Position numbers and translations under genes: made by a program | Assembly: GCA_023393115.1 (NCBI GenBank) | Contig: JAEWMS010000026.1 | Location: forward strand, 1 to 64,000 | Length of the DNA stretch: 64,000 nucleotides | Direction: 5' to 3' | Source: Bacillota bacterium | Lineage (GTDB): Bacteria; Bacillota; Clostridia; Acetivibrionales; DSM-1351 | Part shown: piece by piece, positions 17,931 through 26,528 of the stretch | Layout: every line of letters starts with the position of its first letter | How positions within the stretch are numbered: the first letter of the stretch is position 1 | The notes under the pieces: model-generated | What the model was told of the DNA's origin: nothing | What the model saw: the letters and a program-made list of their open reading frames with translations, nothing else | Databases searched by the model: none

Positions 17931-18791
17931 TTAATCCTCTTTCCTGTTATAGATTTTATTTCTCAAAACAGTAAAGAAATTTTTCGAGTGTATTTTTAGT
18001 ATCTTTACTGTAGATGCAGCCTTTTCTATTTCAATATAATCCCCGCCGGTAATTTCATAGTTCTTCTGACCATCCACAGTTACAAGAGCCTTATGTTCAA
18101 AGCCGTCGGATACACAAATTCGTATCTTCCTTTCATCTGAAGCAACAAAAGACCTTGAATACAGCAAATGAGGACAAATAGGAGTTACAATAATGAGCTT
18201 TGAAGTAGGTTCAGCTATTGGTCCACCTGCTGACATGGAATAGGCAGTTGATCCAGTAGGTGTTGCTACTACGATACCATCTCCGGGAAATGTATCAAAA
18301 AAATTATCATCAATGTAAGTACTTAAGTTCAGTATTCTAAGGATTCCCGCTCTTGATATGGACACGTCATTAATTGCCACATCTTCCGCGAATAGCTTCC
18401 CATCTTTATATATTTGGGATGAAAGCATCATTCTTTCTTCAATACAATAATTGTTTAGAAATATATTCTCTACTGCTTTGTCAATTTCACCTTTTTCTAT
18501 GTCGGTTAGAAAACCAAGGGAACCCAAATTGATGCCTAAAATAGGTAGATTATGCAAATAAGCTGTTCTGGCAGTTTTAATAAAAGTACCGTCGCCTCCA
18601 AGACAAATGATCAGGTCACACTTACAACAAATCTCTTCAACTTCGTTATCAAGCCCATCCATACCTTTTGTTAAGGATCTGGTAGGTAGAATAGCCTGTC
18701 CGCCAAACTTTTTTATACTATCGATAAGCATATTAGTATAGGCAAATCCTACATCTTTATCACTGTTAGTTATTATTCCGATATTCTTCAT
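17931..18791 (-). CDS. nadK: NAD kinase
   Basis: Phosphorylates NAD to NADP. The 286-residue protein has the kinase GGDGT motif in LGGDGTFIKTAR, followed by GINLGSLGFLTD and the substrate loop TPTGSTAYSMSAGGP, all diagnostic. The ATG at 18791 follows a GGAGGG site. It lies between tlyA (211 nt upstream) and argR (3 nt downstream); the longer upstream gap holds an inverted repeat. Confidence 0.97.
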   Translation of the reverse strand: MKNIGIITNSDKDVGFAYTNMLIDSIKKFGGQAILPTRSLTKGMDGLDNEVEEICCKCDLIICLGGDGTFIKTARTAYLHNLPILGINLGSLGFLTDIEKGEIDKAVENIFLNNYCIEERMMLSSQIYKDGKLFAEDVAINDVSISRAGILRILNLSTYIDDNFFDTFPGDGIVVATPTGSTAYSMSAGGPIAEPTSKLIIVTPICPHLLYSRSFVASDERKIRICVSDGFEHKALVTVDGQKNYEITGGDYIEIEKAASTVKILKIHSKNFFTVLRNKIYNRKED

Positions 18792-18851
18792 ATTGCCCTC
18801 CAGATGCCTTCTTTTAACGCCTTAATTCAAACCTTAACCCGCCATCTTAGA

Positions 18852-18908
18852 ATAGGAGACATTTCAATTTTTCATTATAACGTATAAGTTTGATACATGG
18901 TCTCCTAT
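18852..18908. repeat. Inverted repeat in the nadK leader
   Basis: Perfect 9-bp arms ATAGGAGAC (18852-18860) and GTCTCCTAT (18900-18908) separated by 39 nt in the 211-nt gap between tlyA and nadK. The separation is large for a terminator, and its function is unknown. Confidence 0.55.
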
Positions 18909-19002
18909 ACAGTTTAGCAAATGGCCTGACTTTTTGCAAAGAATTGCTGTAAAAAGAAAAATTATTTCAAGTAATGACTGTCTCTGCTTAAACAATTAGT
19001 AA

Positions 19003-19818
19003 CTACGTTGAACTCAGCTCTGTATGTGCCTGGTTAACTATTGTATCAACCAGTTGATCCAGATTTTCCTCTGCTCCTGAACCAGCTTTTTTTGATAAAT
19101 AAATCAAGTATTCAATGTTACCTTCAGGACCTTTAATAGGAGAATATGAAAGACGTTTAATAAAGAGTTTTTGTTCAAGTACAAAATTGATTATATTATT
19201 TATTACCTCTTTATGTACTCCGCTATCCCTAACCACACCATGCTTACCGACCTTTTCCCGCCCTGCTTCAAATTGAGGTTTTATAAGGCAGACAAGTTCC
19301 GACTCCTCTTTAAGTAAATCCAGTACTGCCGGCATAACTTTTGTAAGTGAAATGAAAGATACATCGATTGACGCAAAATCAGATAAAAATCCGATATCCT
19401 CAGGCTTAACATACCTTACATTTGTTCTCTCCATACATATGACACGATTATCGTTTCTTAGCTCCCATGCAAGCTGTCCATACCCTACATCAATAGCAAC
19501 CACCTTTGAAGCACCGTTTTTAAGCATGCAATCGGTAAACCCTCCAGTTGAAGCACCTATGTCCATACAGGTTTTACCCTCCAGGACAATTTTGAACTCG
19601 CTTATTGCCTTGGCCAGCTTCAGTCCACCTCTGCTTACAAAAGGATTTGCATTTTCCTTAATATCAATTTGACAGTTTACAGGCACCTTTGTACCCGGCT
19701 TGTCCTCCCGCTGTCCGTCTATCCAAACTACTCCAGCCATTATGGCACTTTTACTTTTTTCGCGGCTGTCGAACAAGCCCTTATTTACCAGTAATATATC
19801 AAGTCTTTCCTTTTCCAA
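19003..19818 (-). CDS. tlyA: TlyA-family rRNA 2'-O-methyltransferase
   Basis: The 271 residues combine an N-terminal S4 RNA-binding domain (about 1-65) with an FtsJ-like methyltransferase domain. The SAM-binding motif is DIGASTGGFTDCML and a catalytic-region motif reads LIKPQFE. TlyA methylates ribosomal RNA in mycobacteria and was formerly annotated as a hemolysin; the rRNA role here is by homology. The start is a TTG at 19818 next to a GGAGGAG site. It follows dxs by 42 nt. Confidence 0.93.
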   Translation of the reverse strand: MEKERLDILLVNKGLFDSREKSKSAIMAGVVWIDGQREDKPGTKVPVNCQIDIKENANPFVSRGGLKLAKAISEFKIVLEGKTCMDIGASTGGFTDCMLKNGASKVVAIDVGYGQLAWELRNDNRVICMERTNVRYVKPEDIGFLSDFASIDVSFISLTKVMPAVLDLLKEESELVCLIKPQFEAGREKVGKHGVVRDSGVHKEVINNIINFVLEQKLFIKRLSYSPIKGPEGNIEYLIYLSKKAGSGAEENLDQLVDTIVNQAHTELSST

Positions 19819-19860
19819 ATTCTCCTCCGGAATATCCCTATTCTTATTTGATAAGTTTAT

Positions 19861-21720
19861 TTAACTTACTTTATTTTTTATATATTCTGCAATCTCGTCT
19901 GCACCCAAACCAAGTCCTTTAAGTAATTCTACCCTAGAACCGTGGGGAATAAACTCATCGGGCAGACCGAGAATACCTATATTCTTATTGAGTCCCCTAC
20001 TGTTGAGAAAATCAAGTACTTTACTTCCATAACCGCCTGAAACGTAGTTATCTTCAATAGTAATTATACAATCAAAATCCTTTGAAACTTTAACCAACAG
20101 CTCTTCATCAATAGGCTTGACAAACCTTGCACTTACTACCTGAGTGCTTATGCCGGACTTTTCAAGAATGTCAGCAGCCAGAAGAGCTGTATCTACCATA
20201 CTTCCCACAGCAAGTATGCAGACCTTCTCACCTTCCCGCAAAACAGCTGATTTGCCAGGTTCAAGAGGTATTCTCACTCCCAAATTATCCTTCCCTCTGC
20301 CTCTGGGATACCTTATGGCCACAGGCCCTTTATGCCGATTCACTGCATAATCCAGCATCTGTCTAAGTTCATAATAATCAGCAGGAGCCATAACCGTCAA
20401 ATTTGGTATATTGCTCAGGTAAGTCAAATCAAACACACCCTGATGAGTTTCGCCGTCTTCACCAACAATACCTGCTCTATCCACAGTAAATACAACATGT
20501 AGGTTTTGGGTAGCCACATCATGAATTATCTGATCGTAGGCTCTCTGTAAAAAGGATGAGTATATTGCTACCACAGGAATCAAGCCTTTGACCGCCATTC
20601 CCGCAGCAGAGGTTACAGCATGCTGCTCAGCTATTCCCACATCAAAAAACCTATTTTGATATTCGTTACTGAACCTGAACAAACCTGTTCCTTTTGCCAT
20701 TGCAGCAGAAATGGCTACTATCTTCTCATCAGATGCCGCCAGAGTACACAGGGTATCTCCAAATACTTCCGAGTAATCAGGAGTACTGTTGCCGAAGGTC
20801 TCTCCTGTTTCAACTTCGAAGGGCGCTATACCGTGAAATCTGTCAGGGCTCTCTTCGGCAAAGGAATAGCCTTTACCCTTTTGTGTATTCACATGAACCA
20901 AGACAGGTCCCTTAATTTTTTTAGCAGCTATTAAAGCTTTACTAATCTCTTCAATATTATGGCCGTCTACCGGTCCATAATATTTGTATCCAAGCTGTTC
21001 AAAGAAAATTCCTGGAGTAAAAAGATATTTCACTGTGCCCTTTAATTTGGATATGGCACGTTTTGCCTTTTTACTGAAATTAGGCATTCTGTTAAGGAAA
21101 TTATCAATATCTTCCTTTGTTTTTGTATAGAAAGGGTCGGTACGCAGCTTGCTAAAGTATTTTGACATACCCCCAACATTTTGAGCAATGGACATTTCGT
21201 TGTCGTTTAAAATAACTATGAAATTTGTAGTGGACCTGCCGGCATCGTTCAGGGCTTCATATGCCATCCCACCCGTCATGGCTCCATCCCCAATCACTGC
21301 AATAACACTGTACTTTTCCTGCATTAAATCTCTTGCTCTTGCAATGCCAAGTGCAGCAGATATTGATGTACTGCTATGACCTGTATTAAAGCAATCATGC
21401 CCGCTTTCACAGGTTTTGGGGAAACCGGCCAGACCTCCCAGTTTCCTCAAAGTGTCAAAATCATCTTTTCGACCGGTCAATATTTTATGGACATAGGACT
21501 GATGACCCACATCCCATACCACCTGGTCAAATTCGGTCTCAAATATTTTGTGTATTGCAAGTGTCAGTTCAACTACTCCCAAGTTTGATGCCAAATGTCC
21601 TCCGGTTTTTGAAACCTTATTTATAAGGAAATTTCTGATTTCTTCTGCCAGTACAGATAATTCCGTAACATTTAATTTTTTTATATCATCAGGAGAGTTT
21701 ATATTTTCCAAATACCCCAC
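19861..21720 (-). CDS. dxs: 1-deoxy-D-xylulose-5-phosphate synthase
   Basis: First enzyme of the MEP isoprenoid pathway, joining pyruvate and glyceraldehyde-3-phosphate with thiamine diphosphate. The 619 residues are the usual length. The TPP-binding motif is IGDGAMTGGMAYEALNDAG; other family blocks are VDGHNIEE, IAEQHAVTSAAGMA and VDRAGIVGEDGETHQG. The start is a GTG at 21720, 7 nt from an AAAGGAG site. It follows oapA by 37 nt, and ispA lies just beyond the OLE RNA, so isoprenoid genes flank that RNA. Confidence 0.98.
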   Translation of the reverse strand: MGYLENINSPDDIKKLNVTELSVLAEEIRNFLINKVSKTGGHLASNLGVVELTLAIHKIFETEFDQVVWDVGHQSYVHKILTGRKDDFDTLRKLGGLAGFPKTCESGHDCFNTGHSSTSISAALGIARARDLMQEKYSVIAVIGDGAMTGGMAYEALNDAGRSTTNFIVILNDNEMSIAQNVGGMSKYFSKLRTDPFYTKTKEDIDNFLNRMPNFSKKAKRAISKLKGTVKYLFTPGIFFEQLGYKYYGPVDGHNIEEISKALIAAKKIKGPVLVHVNTQKGKGYSFAEESPDRFHGIAPFEVETGETFGNSTPDYSEVFGDTLCTLAASDEKIVAISAAMAKGTGLFRFSNEYQNRFFDVGIAEQHAVTSAAGMAVKGLIPVVAIYSSFLQRAYDQIIHDVATQNLHVVFTVDRAGIVGEDGETHQGVFDLTYLSNIPNLTVMAPADYYELRQMLDYAVNRHKGPVAIRYPRGRGKDNLGVRIPLEPGKSAVLREGEKVCILAVGSMVDTALLAADILEKSGISTQVVSARFVKPIDEELLVKVSKDFDCIITIEDNYVSGGYGSKVLDFLNSRGLNKNIGILGLPDEFIPHGSRVELLKGLGLGADEIAEYIKNKVS

Positions 21721-21757
21721 TGTTATTCTCCTTTATTTTCTATTGTTCTTTCCATTT

Positions 21758-22417
21758 TTATTTTTGTTCTTTTCTTTTTTTATTCTTTTTATTGTTCCAT
21801 TTTTTCTTAGTTTTAATTAAGCTAAAGCGACCAAACAAAAAATTTGTAACGATGGCAACCTTATAAATTATGTAATTGCTGTTCTGTAGTGCAATTGATT
21901 TTCCAAGTGCCTTACCTCCCACAGTAAGAGATGCTACCATAGCTGTAATGGATAACCCGAATACACTGTTTTCAGCCTGACTTCCACCTCCGGAAAACTT
22001 ATATACAATATAAGCTGCCGCAGTACCACTGATAACACCACATATATCTCCAACGACGTCATTGCAAAAATTTGATACCTTATCTGCATTTCTGATTAAT
22101 CTTATGGCCTGTTTTGCACCATAGAGTTTTCTGGAAGCCATCGAGTGAAAAGGTGCCTCATCTGCTGCTGTTGCAGCAGTACCTATAAGATCAAATAATA
22201 TATTGATTATGATTATACCAAAAACTATAAGAAAGGAAACTACCGTTGAAGCATATCTTATTGTTTCATTTGAGAAAAAAGACATAAAGATAGAAATAAA
22301 GAAAGTTACTACTGTAATTAAGAGTGTCCAAACTCTTGTTTCTTTTTTAGAACTGATGGTTTTACTTTTAAACTTTACTTTTCGTTCATCGGCTGGATGC
22401 TTATAATTATCTTCCAC
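21758..22417 (-). CDS. oapA: OLE-associated protein OapA, integral membrane protein (DUF21/CorB-like)
   Basis: A 219-residue membrane protein encoded directly downstream of the OLE RNA, in the position OapA holds in other OLE-bearing Firmicutes. Hydrophobic segments lie near residues 30-49, 55-78, 121-139 and 152-170. Residues 120-124 give the DxxxD pattern (DVVGD) reported as conserved in OapA. The N-terminus and the C-terminal tail (202-219) are strongly basic, fitting RNA contact. The region around DLIGTAATAADEA recalls the membrane part of CorB/CNNM-type proteins, so an automatic name might be Mg2+/Co2+ transporter. In Halalkalibacterium halodurans OapA binds OLE RNA at the membrane and affects ethanol, cold and Mg2+ stress. 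The start is a GTG at 22417 after GGAGG. Confidence 0.85.
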   Translation of the reverse strand: MEDNYKHPADERKVKFKSKTISSKKETRVWTLLITVVTFFISIFMSFFSNETIRYASTVVSFLIVFGIIIINILFDLIGTAATAADEAPFHSMASRKLYGAKQAIRLIRNADKVSNFCNDVVGDICGVISGTAAAYIVYKFSGGGSQAENSVFGLSITAMVASLTVGGKALGKSIALQNSNYIIYKVAIVTNFLFGRFSLIKTKKKWNNKKNKKRKEQK

Positions 22418-22470
22418 ACCAATCCTCCAAATATATCAAAACGGTTAAACTGAAATTAGTGTTATAAATA

Positions 22471-23108
22471 AGGGTGGCAATTTATTGAGTAAATTTTGCG
22501 GCTTAGGTCAGGCAGGATTTCCCTAATGCGTACTGGAATGTCGCCAAACCAGAGGTTTCCCTTTAAACACATCACCACCGCGTTACCGCTGGTGGGGCCT
22601 GATTACCACTTAGTCCACACTTTAATCCCCAACAAATTACATTTCGAACAGTCTAGGAGTTTTCCCCAACAGTCAACGCAATTCCTAGCCTCTTTTGCAA
22701 AAAGGGTTTCAAACAGCAATAATGCCCATATATCGGCCAATACATTAGACATCCGATCCATTATCCACCGAATTTCACTCAAGGCAGGCTACTCTGTTCA
22801 CAGCATTTTGAATACCGCATAACAGGTTTAATCCCTAGTCGTAGTCGAGGTGGTAAGTATGAAAACAATAATCTGAGATACAATATTATGTTCACAAACC
22901 TAACTTTTCAACCACAAGAAAGGGTCTCCACGGAAAAGGGGTCAACGCCCGCATGCCATTGCAGATCGCCCCTAAGCCTTAACTCCCAGCATCAGCCCAC
23001 AACTGGGCGTAGCAAGCCGACACAAGGAACTTCATCGATGTGCCCTTTAACGGATTTTTAGGCCCGTCTTCAGAACCACAAGTACTGACTAGAATACTGC
23101 GCCACCCT
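22471..23108 (-). ncRNA. ole: OLE RNA (ornate large extremophilic RNA), 638 nt
   Basis: Between ispA and oapA lies a ~640-nt stretch without a credible gene, clearly more GC-rich than its intergenic surroundings and dense in local stems. On the minus strand the 5' end AGGGTGGC (23108-23101) pairs exactly with the 3' end GCCACCCT (22478-22471), closing the whole RNA. The length, position beside isoprenoid genes and adjacency to an OapA-type membrane protein match the OLE RNA described in extremophilic and anaerobic Firmicutes. A TATAAT-type promoter stands just upstream. Two short open frames inside it (22496-22822 plus, 22979-23245 minus) have no protein-like features. I could not run a covariance search, so the assignment rests on locus, size and end pairing. 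Confidence 0.88.
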
Positions 23109-23129
23109 AATTTTTGTTTTCGAGAACAA

Positions 23130-23158
23130 ATTATAACATAGAACACTATAAAATACAA
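23130..23158 (-). promoter_or_regulatory. Promoter for OLE RNA
   Basis: On the minus strand a perfect TATAAT (23135-23130) lies 17 nt after TTGTAT (23158-23153), a sigma-A-like pair. Initiation about 7 nt on would start the transcript near 23122, just before the closing stem of the OLE RNA at 23108. This suggests the RNA can be made independently of ispA. Confidence 0.6.
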
Positions 23159-23204
23159 AGGGAATCTTAATCCAAATCCATACCTGGAATCAATTATATG
23201 TATA

Positions 23205-23337
23205 AATAGTACGCCCGGACAACTTATGGTAAATGTGTCGGACACAAAATACTTAGTGAAATACTTTCAATGATTATTTCACTAAGTATTATTAACCATC
23301 CTTCCACATTTACCATAAGTTGTCCTCGTGTACTATT
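23205..23337. repeat. Nested palindromic intergenic element, copy 1
   Basis: Outer arms of 33 nt (23205-23237 and 23305-23337) are inverted copies with about four mismatches. Inside, a perfect 16-bp stem (23248-23263 with 23275-23290) surrounds an 11-nt loop. Bases 23293-23335 recur at 59938-59980 with about 35 of 43 positions alike. The element sits between ispA and the OLE promoter. It could be a miniature transposable element or an RNA/terminator module; I know of no named family with this sequence. Confidence 0.8.
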
Positions 23338-23391
23338 AAAGGAAATAATTATGATTACAGATTCATAGGGATATAACTATGATCAAAGGTC

Positions 23392-24276
23392 TTAATTTGA
23401 TCTCGTCACCAGCGCGGAGGCTAACTCTCTGAGGAAATCCGCTCTCTTTCCGAACTGTTCCAAAAAGGCTATTCCTTCGTCTGTCACGTCTCTAAGCATC
23501 TGCTTTGATTTCTCCAAACCGTACAGAGTTACATAGGTTGACTTGTCACATAATGCATCACTGCCCGGCTTTTTCCCCATCTCCTCCATACTGCCTTCAA
23601 TATCTAAAATATCATCCTTTATCTGAAAAGCCAAACCAAGATTGGCAGCATAATTTGAAAGAGCAGCAAATTGTTTCTCATCAGCACAACTAATTATTGC
23701 AGCCGCTTCAACCGGGGCTTTTATTAATGCTCCTGTTTTAAGCTTGTGCATTGTTTTCAGTTCATCACTATCGACTCTTCTCCCCTCACCGGTCAGGTCA
23801 ATAACCTGACCGCCTATCATTCCAAGAGAACCGGCATACTGAGCTATTACCTCCATAGCCTTGAGCTTCTTCATACTGTTTCCAGTCAGAGCGTCCTTTA
23901 TCATTGTCTCATAGGCCAGATTTAGAAGTGCATCCCCTGCCAGGATAGCCATTGCCTCTCCAAACATCTTGTGACTTGTGGGCTTGCCGCGACGGAAATC
24001 ATCATTGTCCATGGCCGGCAGATCATCATGTATCAGGGAATAGGTATGGATCATTTCTACGGCACATGCAAAAGCAATCACCTCTCTCGGCTCTCTTTCA
24101 AACAGCTCGGCCGTGGCTAATGCCAGAGTGGGTCTAAGTCGTTTCCCTCCAGCCATTAGACTGTAAAGCATAGCTTCCTTAAGGCTGATATAATATTTGT
24201 TGTCAATGGAGATACTGTTTGCCAGACTATTTTCGATAATTTCAATATAAAATGCTTGTTTATCCATAAAACTCAT
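23392..24276 (-). CDS. ispA: Polyprenyl (farnesyl) diphosphate synthase
   Basis: Condenses IPP with allylic diphosphates, most likely giving farnesyl diphosphate. The 294 residues contain the first aspartate-rich motif DDLPAMDND followed by RRGKPTSHK, and the second motif DDILD. The residues before the first motif (HTYSLI) fit short-chain synthases. The ATG at 24276 overlaps the xseB stop as ATGA, so translation is probably coupled. It is the last protein gene before the OLE RNA. Confidence 0.96.
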   Translation of the reverse strand: MSFMDKQAFYIEIIENSLANSISIDNKYYISLKEAMLYSLMAGGKRLRPTLALATAELFEREPREVIAFACAVEMIHTYSLIHDDLPAMDNDDFRRGKPTSHKMFGEAMAILAGDALLNLAYETMIKDALTGNSMKKLKAMEVIAQYAGSLGMIGGQVIDLTGEGRRVDSDELKTMHKLKTGALIKAPVEAAAIISCADEKQFAALSNYAANLGLAFQIKDDILDIEGSMEEMGKKPGSDALCDKSTYVTLYGLEKSKQMLRDVTDEGIAFLEQFGKRADFLRELASALVTRSN

Positions 24277-24530
24277 AATTCAAAATCCTTTTCTACCAGA
24301 TTACCTTCTTCATCCTGAAGGAGGATAGATATCATTTTTTCAGCCTCATCAAGTTTTGCAGCACAGTACCTTGACAATTCTATTCCTTCCTGAAAGTTAC
24401 TTATGGACTCCTCTAAAGATATATCGCCCTTCTCAAGTTTTGAAACTATTTGCTCAAGTTGGCAGATAGCCTCTTCAAAACTTTTTTCGTCAGAACATTT
24501 TTGTTCTGTAATATTTAAATTCTTACTCAT
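24273..24530 (-). CDS. xseB: Exonuclease VII small subunit
   Basis: Small helical partner of XseA in the single-strand-specific exonuclease VII. The 85 residues carry the family pattern FEEAICQLEQIVSKLEKG ... LEESISNFQEGIEL. I start it at the ATG at 24530, which follows a strong AAAGGAGGAG site; a longer frame to 24590 would run into xseA. It is 16 nt behind xseA and overlaps ispA by 4 nt. Confidence 0.96.
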   Translation of the reverse strand: MSKNLNITEQKCSDEKSFEEAICQLEQIVSKLEKGDISLEESISNFQEGIELSRYCAAKLDEAEKMISILLQDEEGNLVEKDFEL

Positions 24531-24546
24531 AAATTCTCCTCCTTTG

Positions 24547-25746
24547 TTATGGTGATGTTGAAACCACATTACAGTTAGCTTTTCCATCATTAAGGCTTAT
24601 TTCCAACATATCACCCGGCTTAACCTGTTCACGCCTGCTTACTATACCACCCTCGGAATTTCTAACTACACTGTAGCCCCTCTCCATAACTTTAAGCGGG
24701 CTAAGGGCATCCAGCTTTCCGGCCAGCAAAGCAAACTGCGCTTTCTTTTCTTTAATAAGCATTTCATTATTTCTGAACAAATGCTTAACCTCATTGTCCA
24801 GCTTCAATCTGCATTGATTAAGCCTGTCGTAAGGCTGTCGGAAAACCGGTCTGGACCTTATCTTCTGCAGTTGATTTTCACAAAGACTCAGCTTTTTAAC
24901 AAGAGCGCCCTTCATTCTGACATTATAGTTATGAAGTTTGTATTTTAGAACTTCAACATCAGGTACTGCAAGTTCTGCAGCTGCTGACGGTGTCGGAGCC
25001 CGCAGGTCGGATACGAAGTCACAGATGGTGAAGTCTGTTTCATGGCCTACAGCTGATATAACAGGGATTTTAGAGGCATATACGCTTCTGGCTACCACCT
25101 CTTCATTGAACGCCCAAAGCTCCTCCAGAGAGCCGCCGCCCCTGGCAACAATTATAACATCTACCTGTCCATGCTCATTCAGCTTATTAATGGCAGCAGC
25201 AATCTGCCCGGCGGCTTGCACTCCCTGCACTGCTACCGGGTACAATACCAGTTTCATTTTACTGTGCCTTCTATATGTAACATTAATGATATCTCTTATG
25301 ACCGCTCCGGTTGAAGAGGTAACCACTCCGATACTCTTCGGTAGCAGTGGCAGCTTTTTCTTTATTGCAGCATCAAAGAGCCCTTCCTCCTGAAGCTTAT
25401 TTTTCAGCTGTTCAAAAGCCAGATGAAGTGCGCCCAAACCGTCAGGCTGCATGTCACTGGTATAAAGCTGGTACTGTCCATCCCTCTCAAAAACCGATAT
25501 ATACCCTGAAACAATTACCTTGTTTCCGTTCTGGGGAACAAATTTCAGTTGACTTGCCTGCGATTTGAACATGACACATTTAAGTACACTGTTTTCATCC
25601 TTGATGGTGAAATACATATGTCCGGTATAATGGTGCTTGAAATTTGATATTTCACCTCTGACAGATATTCCTGAAAGTATCCCGTCGTTTGAAATGAGTT
25701 GCTTTATATAGTTATTAACGTCCGATACTGAAAAAACTCTATTCAA
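24547..25746 (-). CDS. xseA: Exonuclease VII large subunit
   Basis: Catalytic subunit of exonuclease VII, which degrades single-stranded DNA to oligonucleotides. The 399 residues begin with an OB-fold (VRGEISNFKHH ... TGHMYFTIKD) and continue with the catalytic core (IGVVTSSTGAVIRDI, IIVARGGGSLEELWAFN, ISAVGHETDFTICDF), all diagnostic. The start is a TTG at 25746 after a GGAAG site. It stands between nusB and xseB, the standard Firmicute order. Confidence 0.97.
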   Translation of the reverse strand: MNRVFSVSDVNNYIKQLISNDGILSGISVRGEISNFKHHYTGHMYFTIKDENSVLKCVMFKSQASQLKFVPQNGNKVIVSGYISVFERDGQYQLYTSDMQPDGLGALHLAFEQLKNKLQEEGLFDAAIKKKLPLLPKSIGVVTSSTGAVIRDIINVTYRRHSKMKLVLYPVAVQGVQAAGQIAAAINKLNEHGQVDVIIVARGGGSLEELWAFNEEVVARSVYASKIPVISAVGHETDFTICDFVSDLRAPTPSAAAELAVPDVEVLKYKLHNYNVRMKGALVKKLSLCENQLQKIRSRPVFRQPYDRLNQCRLKLDNEVKHLFRNNEMLIKEKKAQFALLAGKLDALSPLKVMERGYSVVRNSEGGIVSRREQVKPGDMLEISLNDGKANCNVVSTSP

Positions 25747-25835
25747 TTCAAGCTTCCTTTCTGCTTATAAAAATCCCTATACGTTAAAAAAAGATAATGC
25801 CGAAAATCTCACATTACCAGTTTTTATAAGCTAAT

Positions 25836-26321
25836 CTATTTATCTGATGGGTTAACCGTTTCGGAAATAATGTCACTATCCGGAGTATTAACAGATGTAT
25901 CTTTCCCGGACTCATTTGCCTTTCCGTCCTCTTTAGTAACCTTTGCAAGTAAACCATTTACAAAAGCACCTGCATCTTCATTACTGTATTTTTTAGCAAG
26001 TTCAACTGCTTCATTTACTGAAACACTATATGGAATATCCTCACGATATAGTATTTCGTATATACCTATACGAAGTACTGATAAATCAATTTTAGACATT
26101 CTGCTGATTTTCCAGCCCATAGCATATTTTTCAATAATGTTGTCCAGCAGTTCAATTTTTCCACTGACTCCATCTACCACACTTCGGATGTATTTCTTAT
26201 CACTTCCTGTTAAGCTTTCATCCTCAAGTACAGCATCTATTTGTTCATTTCTATCATCCTTCTGTATTTCCAGCTGATACAGCAGTTTCATTGCAGCTTC
26301 CCTGGATGCACGGCGTCCCAT
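25836..26321 (-). CDS. nusB: Transcription antitermination factor NusB
   Basis: RNA-binding factor that works with NusE/S10 in rRNA antitermination. The N-terminus RRASREAAMKLLYQLE and the core segments WKISRMSKIDLSVLRIGIYE and VNEAVELAKKYS are typical. The final ~25 residues (after VTKEDGK) form a Ser/Asn/Asp-rich tail beyond the normal NusB end. The ATG follows a GGAGG site. Confidence 0.96.
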   Translation of the reverse strand: MGRRASREAAMKLLYQLEIQKDDRNEQIDAVLEDESLTGSDKKYIRSVVDGVSGKIELLDNIIEKYAMGWKISRMSKIDLSVLRIGIYEILYREDIPYSVSVNEAVELAKKYSNEDAGAFVNGLLAKVTKEDGKANESGKDTSVNTPDSDIISETVNPSDK

Positions 26322-26460
26322 TTAACAATTCCTCCTATGTATTTAACATATATTTTAGTATTTTCAAACTGCAGATTTCTTCACTTCTCACCATTCACTA
26401 CCTACTTAATTCAGGCTTGGCAGCAAGCCTTTCTATCCACATCGCACTTTCTCATTCAAC

Positions 26461-26526
26461 CATCCAACTTCTAACATCCAACTTCCTAATTCTGACTTCC
26501 AACTTCCTACTTCTAACCTCAAACCT
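26461..26526. repeat. Degenerate short tandem repeats between DUF2273 gene and nusB
   Basis: A pyrimidine-rich tract on the plus strand built of repeated units such as CATCCAACTTC and TTCCAACTTCCTA. On the minus strand it reads as purine-rich GGAAGTTGGA (three times) and GTTAGAAGT (twice) in varied spacing. It fills the gap after the DUF2273 stop codon and looks like a decayed tandem array. Confidence 0.7.
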
Positions 26527-26528
26527 CT

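Noticed and set aside
22496..22822. Open frame of 108 residues on the plus strand
   Set aside because: It lies inside the OLE RNA on the opposite strand, has no ribosome site and no protein-like composition.
22979..23245. Open frame of 88 residues on the minus strand
   Set aside because: It overlaps the 5' half of the OLE RNA and its promoter; the predicted peptide has no recognisable family pattern.
24938..25393. 151-residue open frame on the plus strand
   Set aside because: Antisense shadow of xseA, whose motifs are complete.
25870..26277. 135-residue open frame on the plus strand
   Set aside because: Antisense shadow of nusB.
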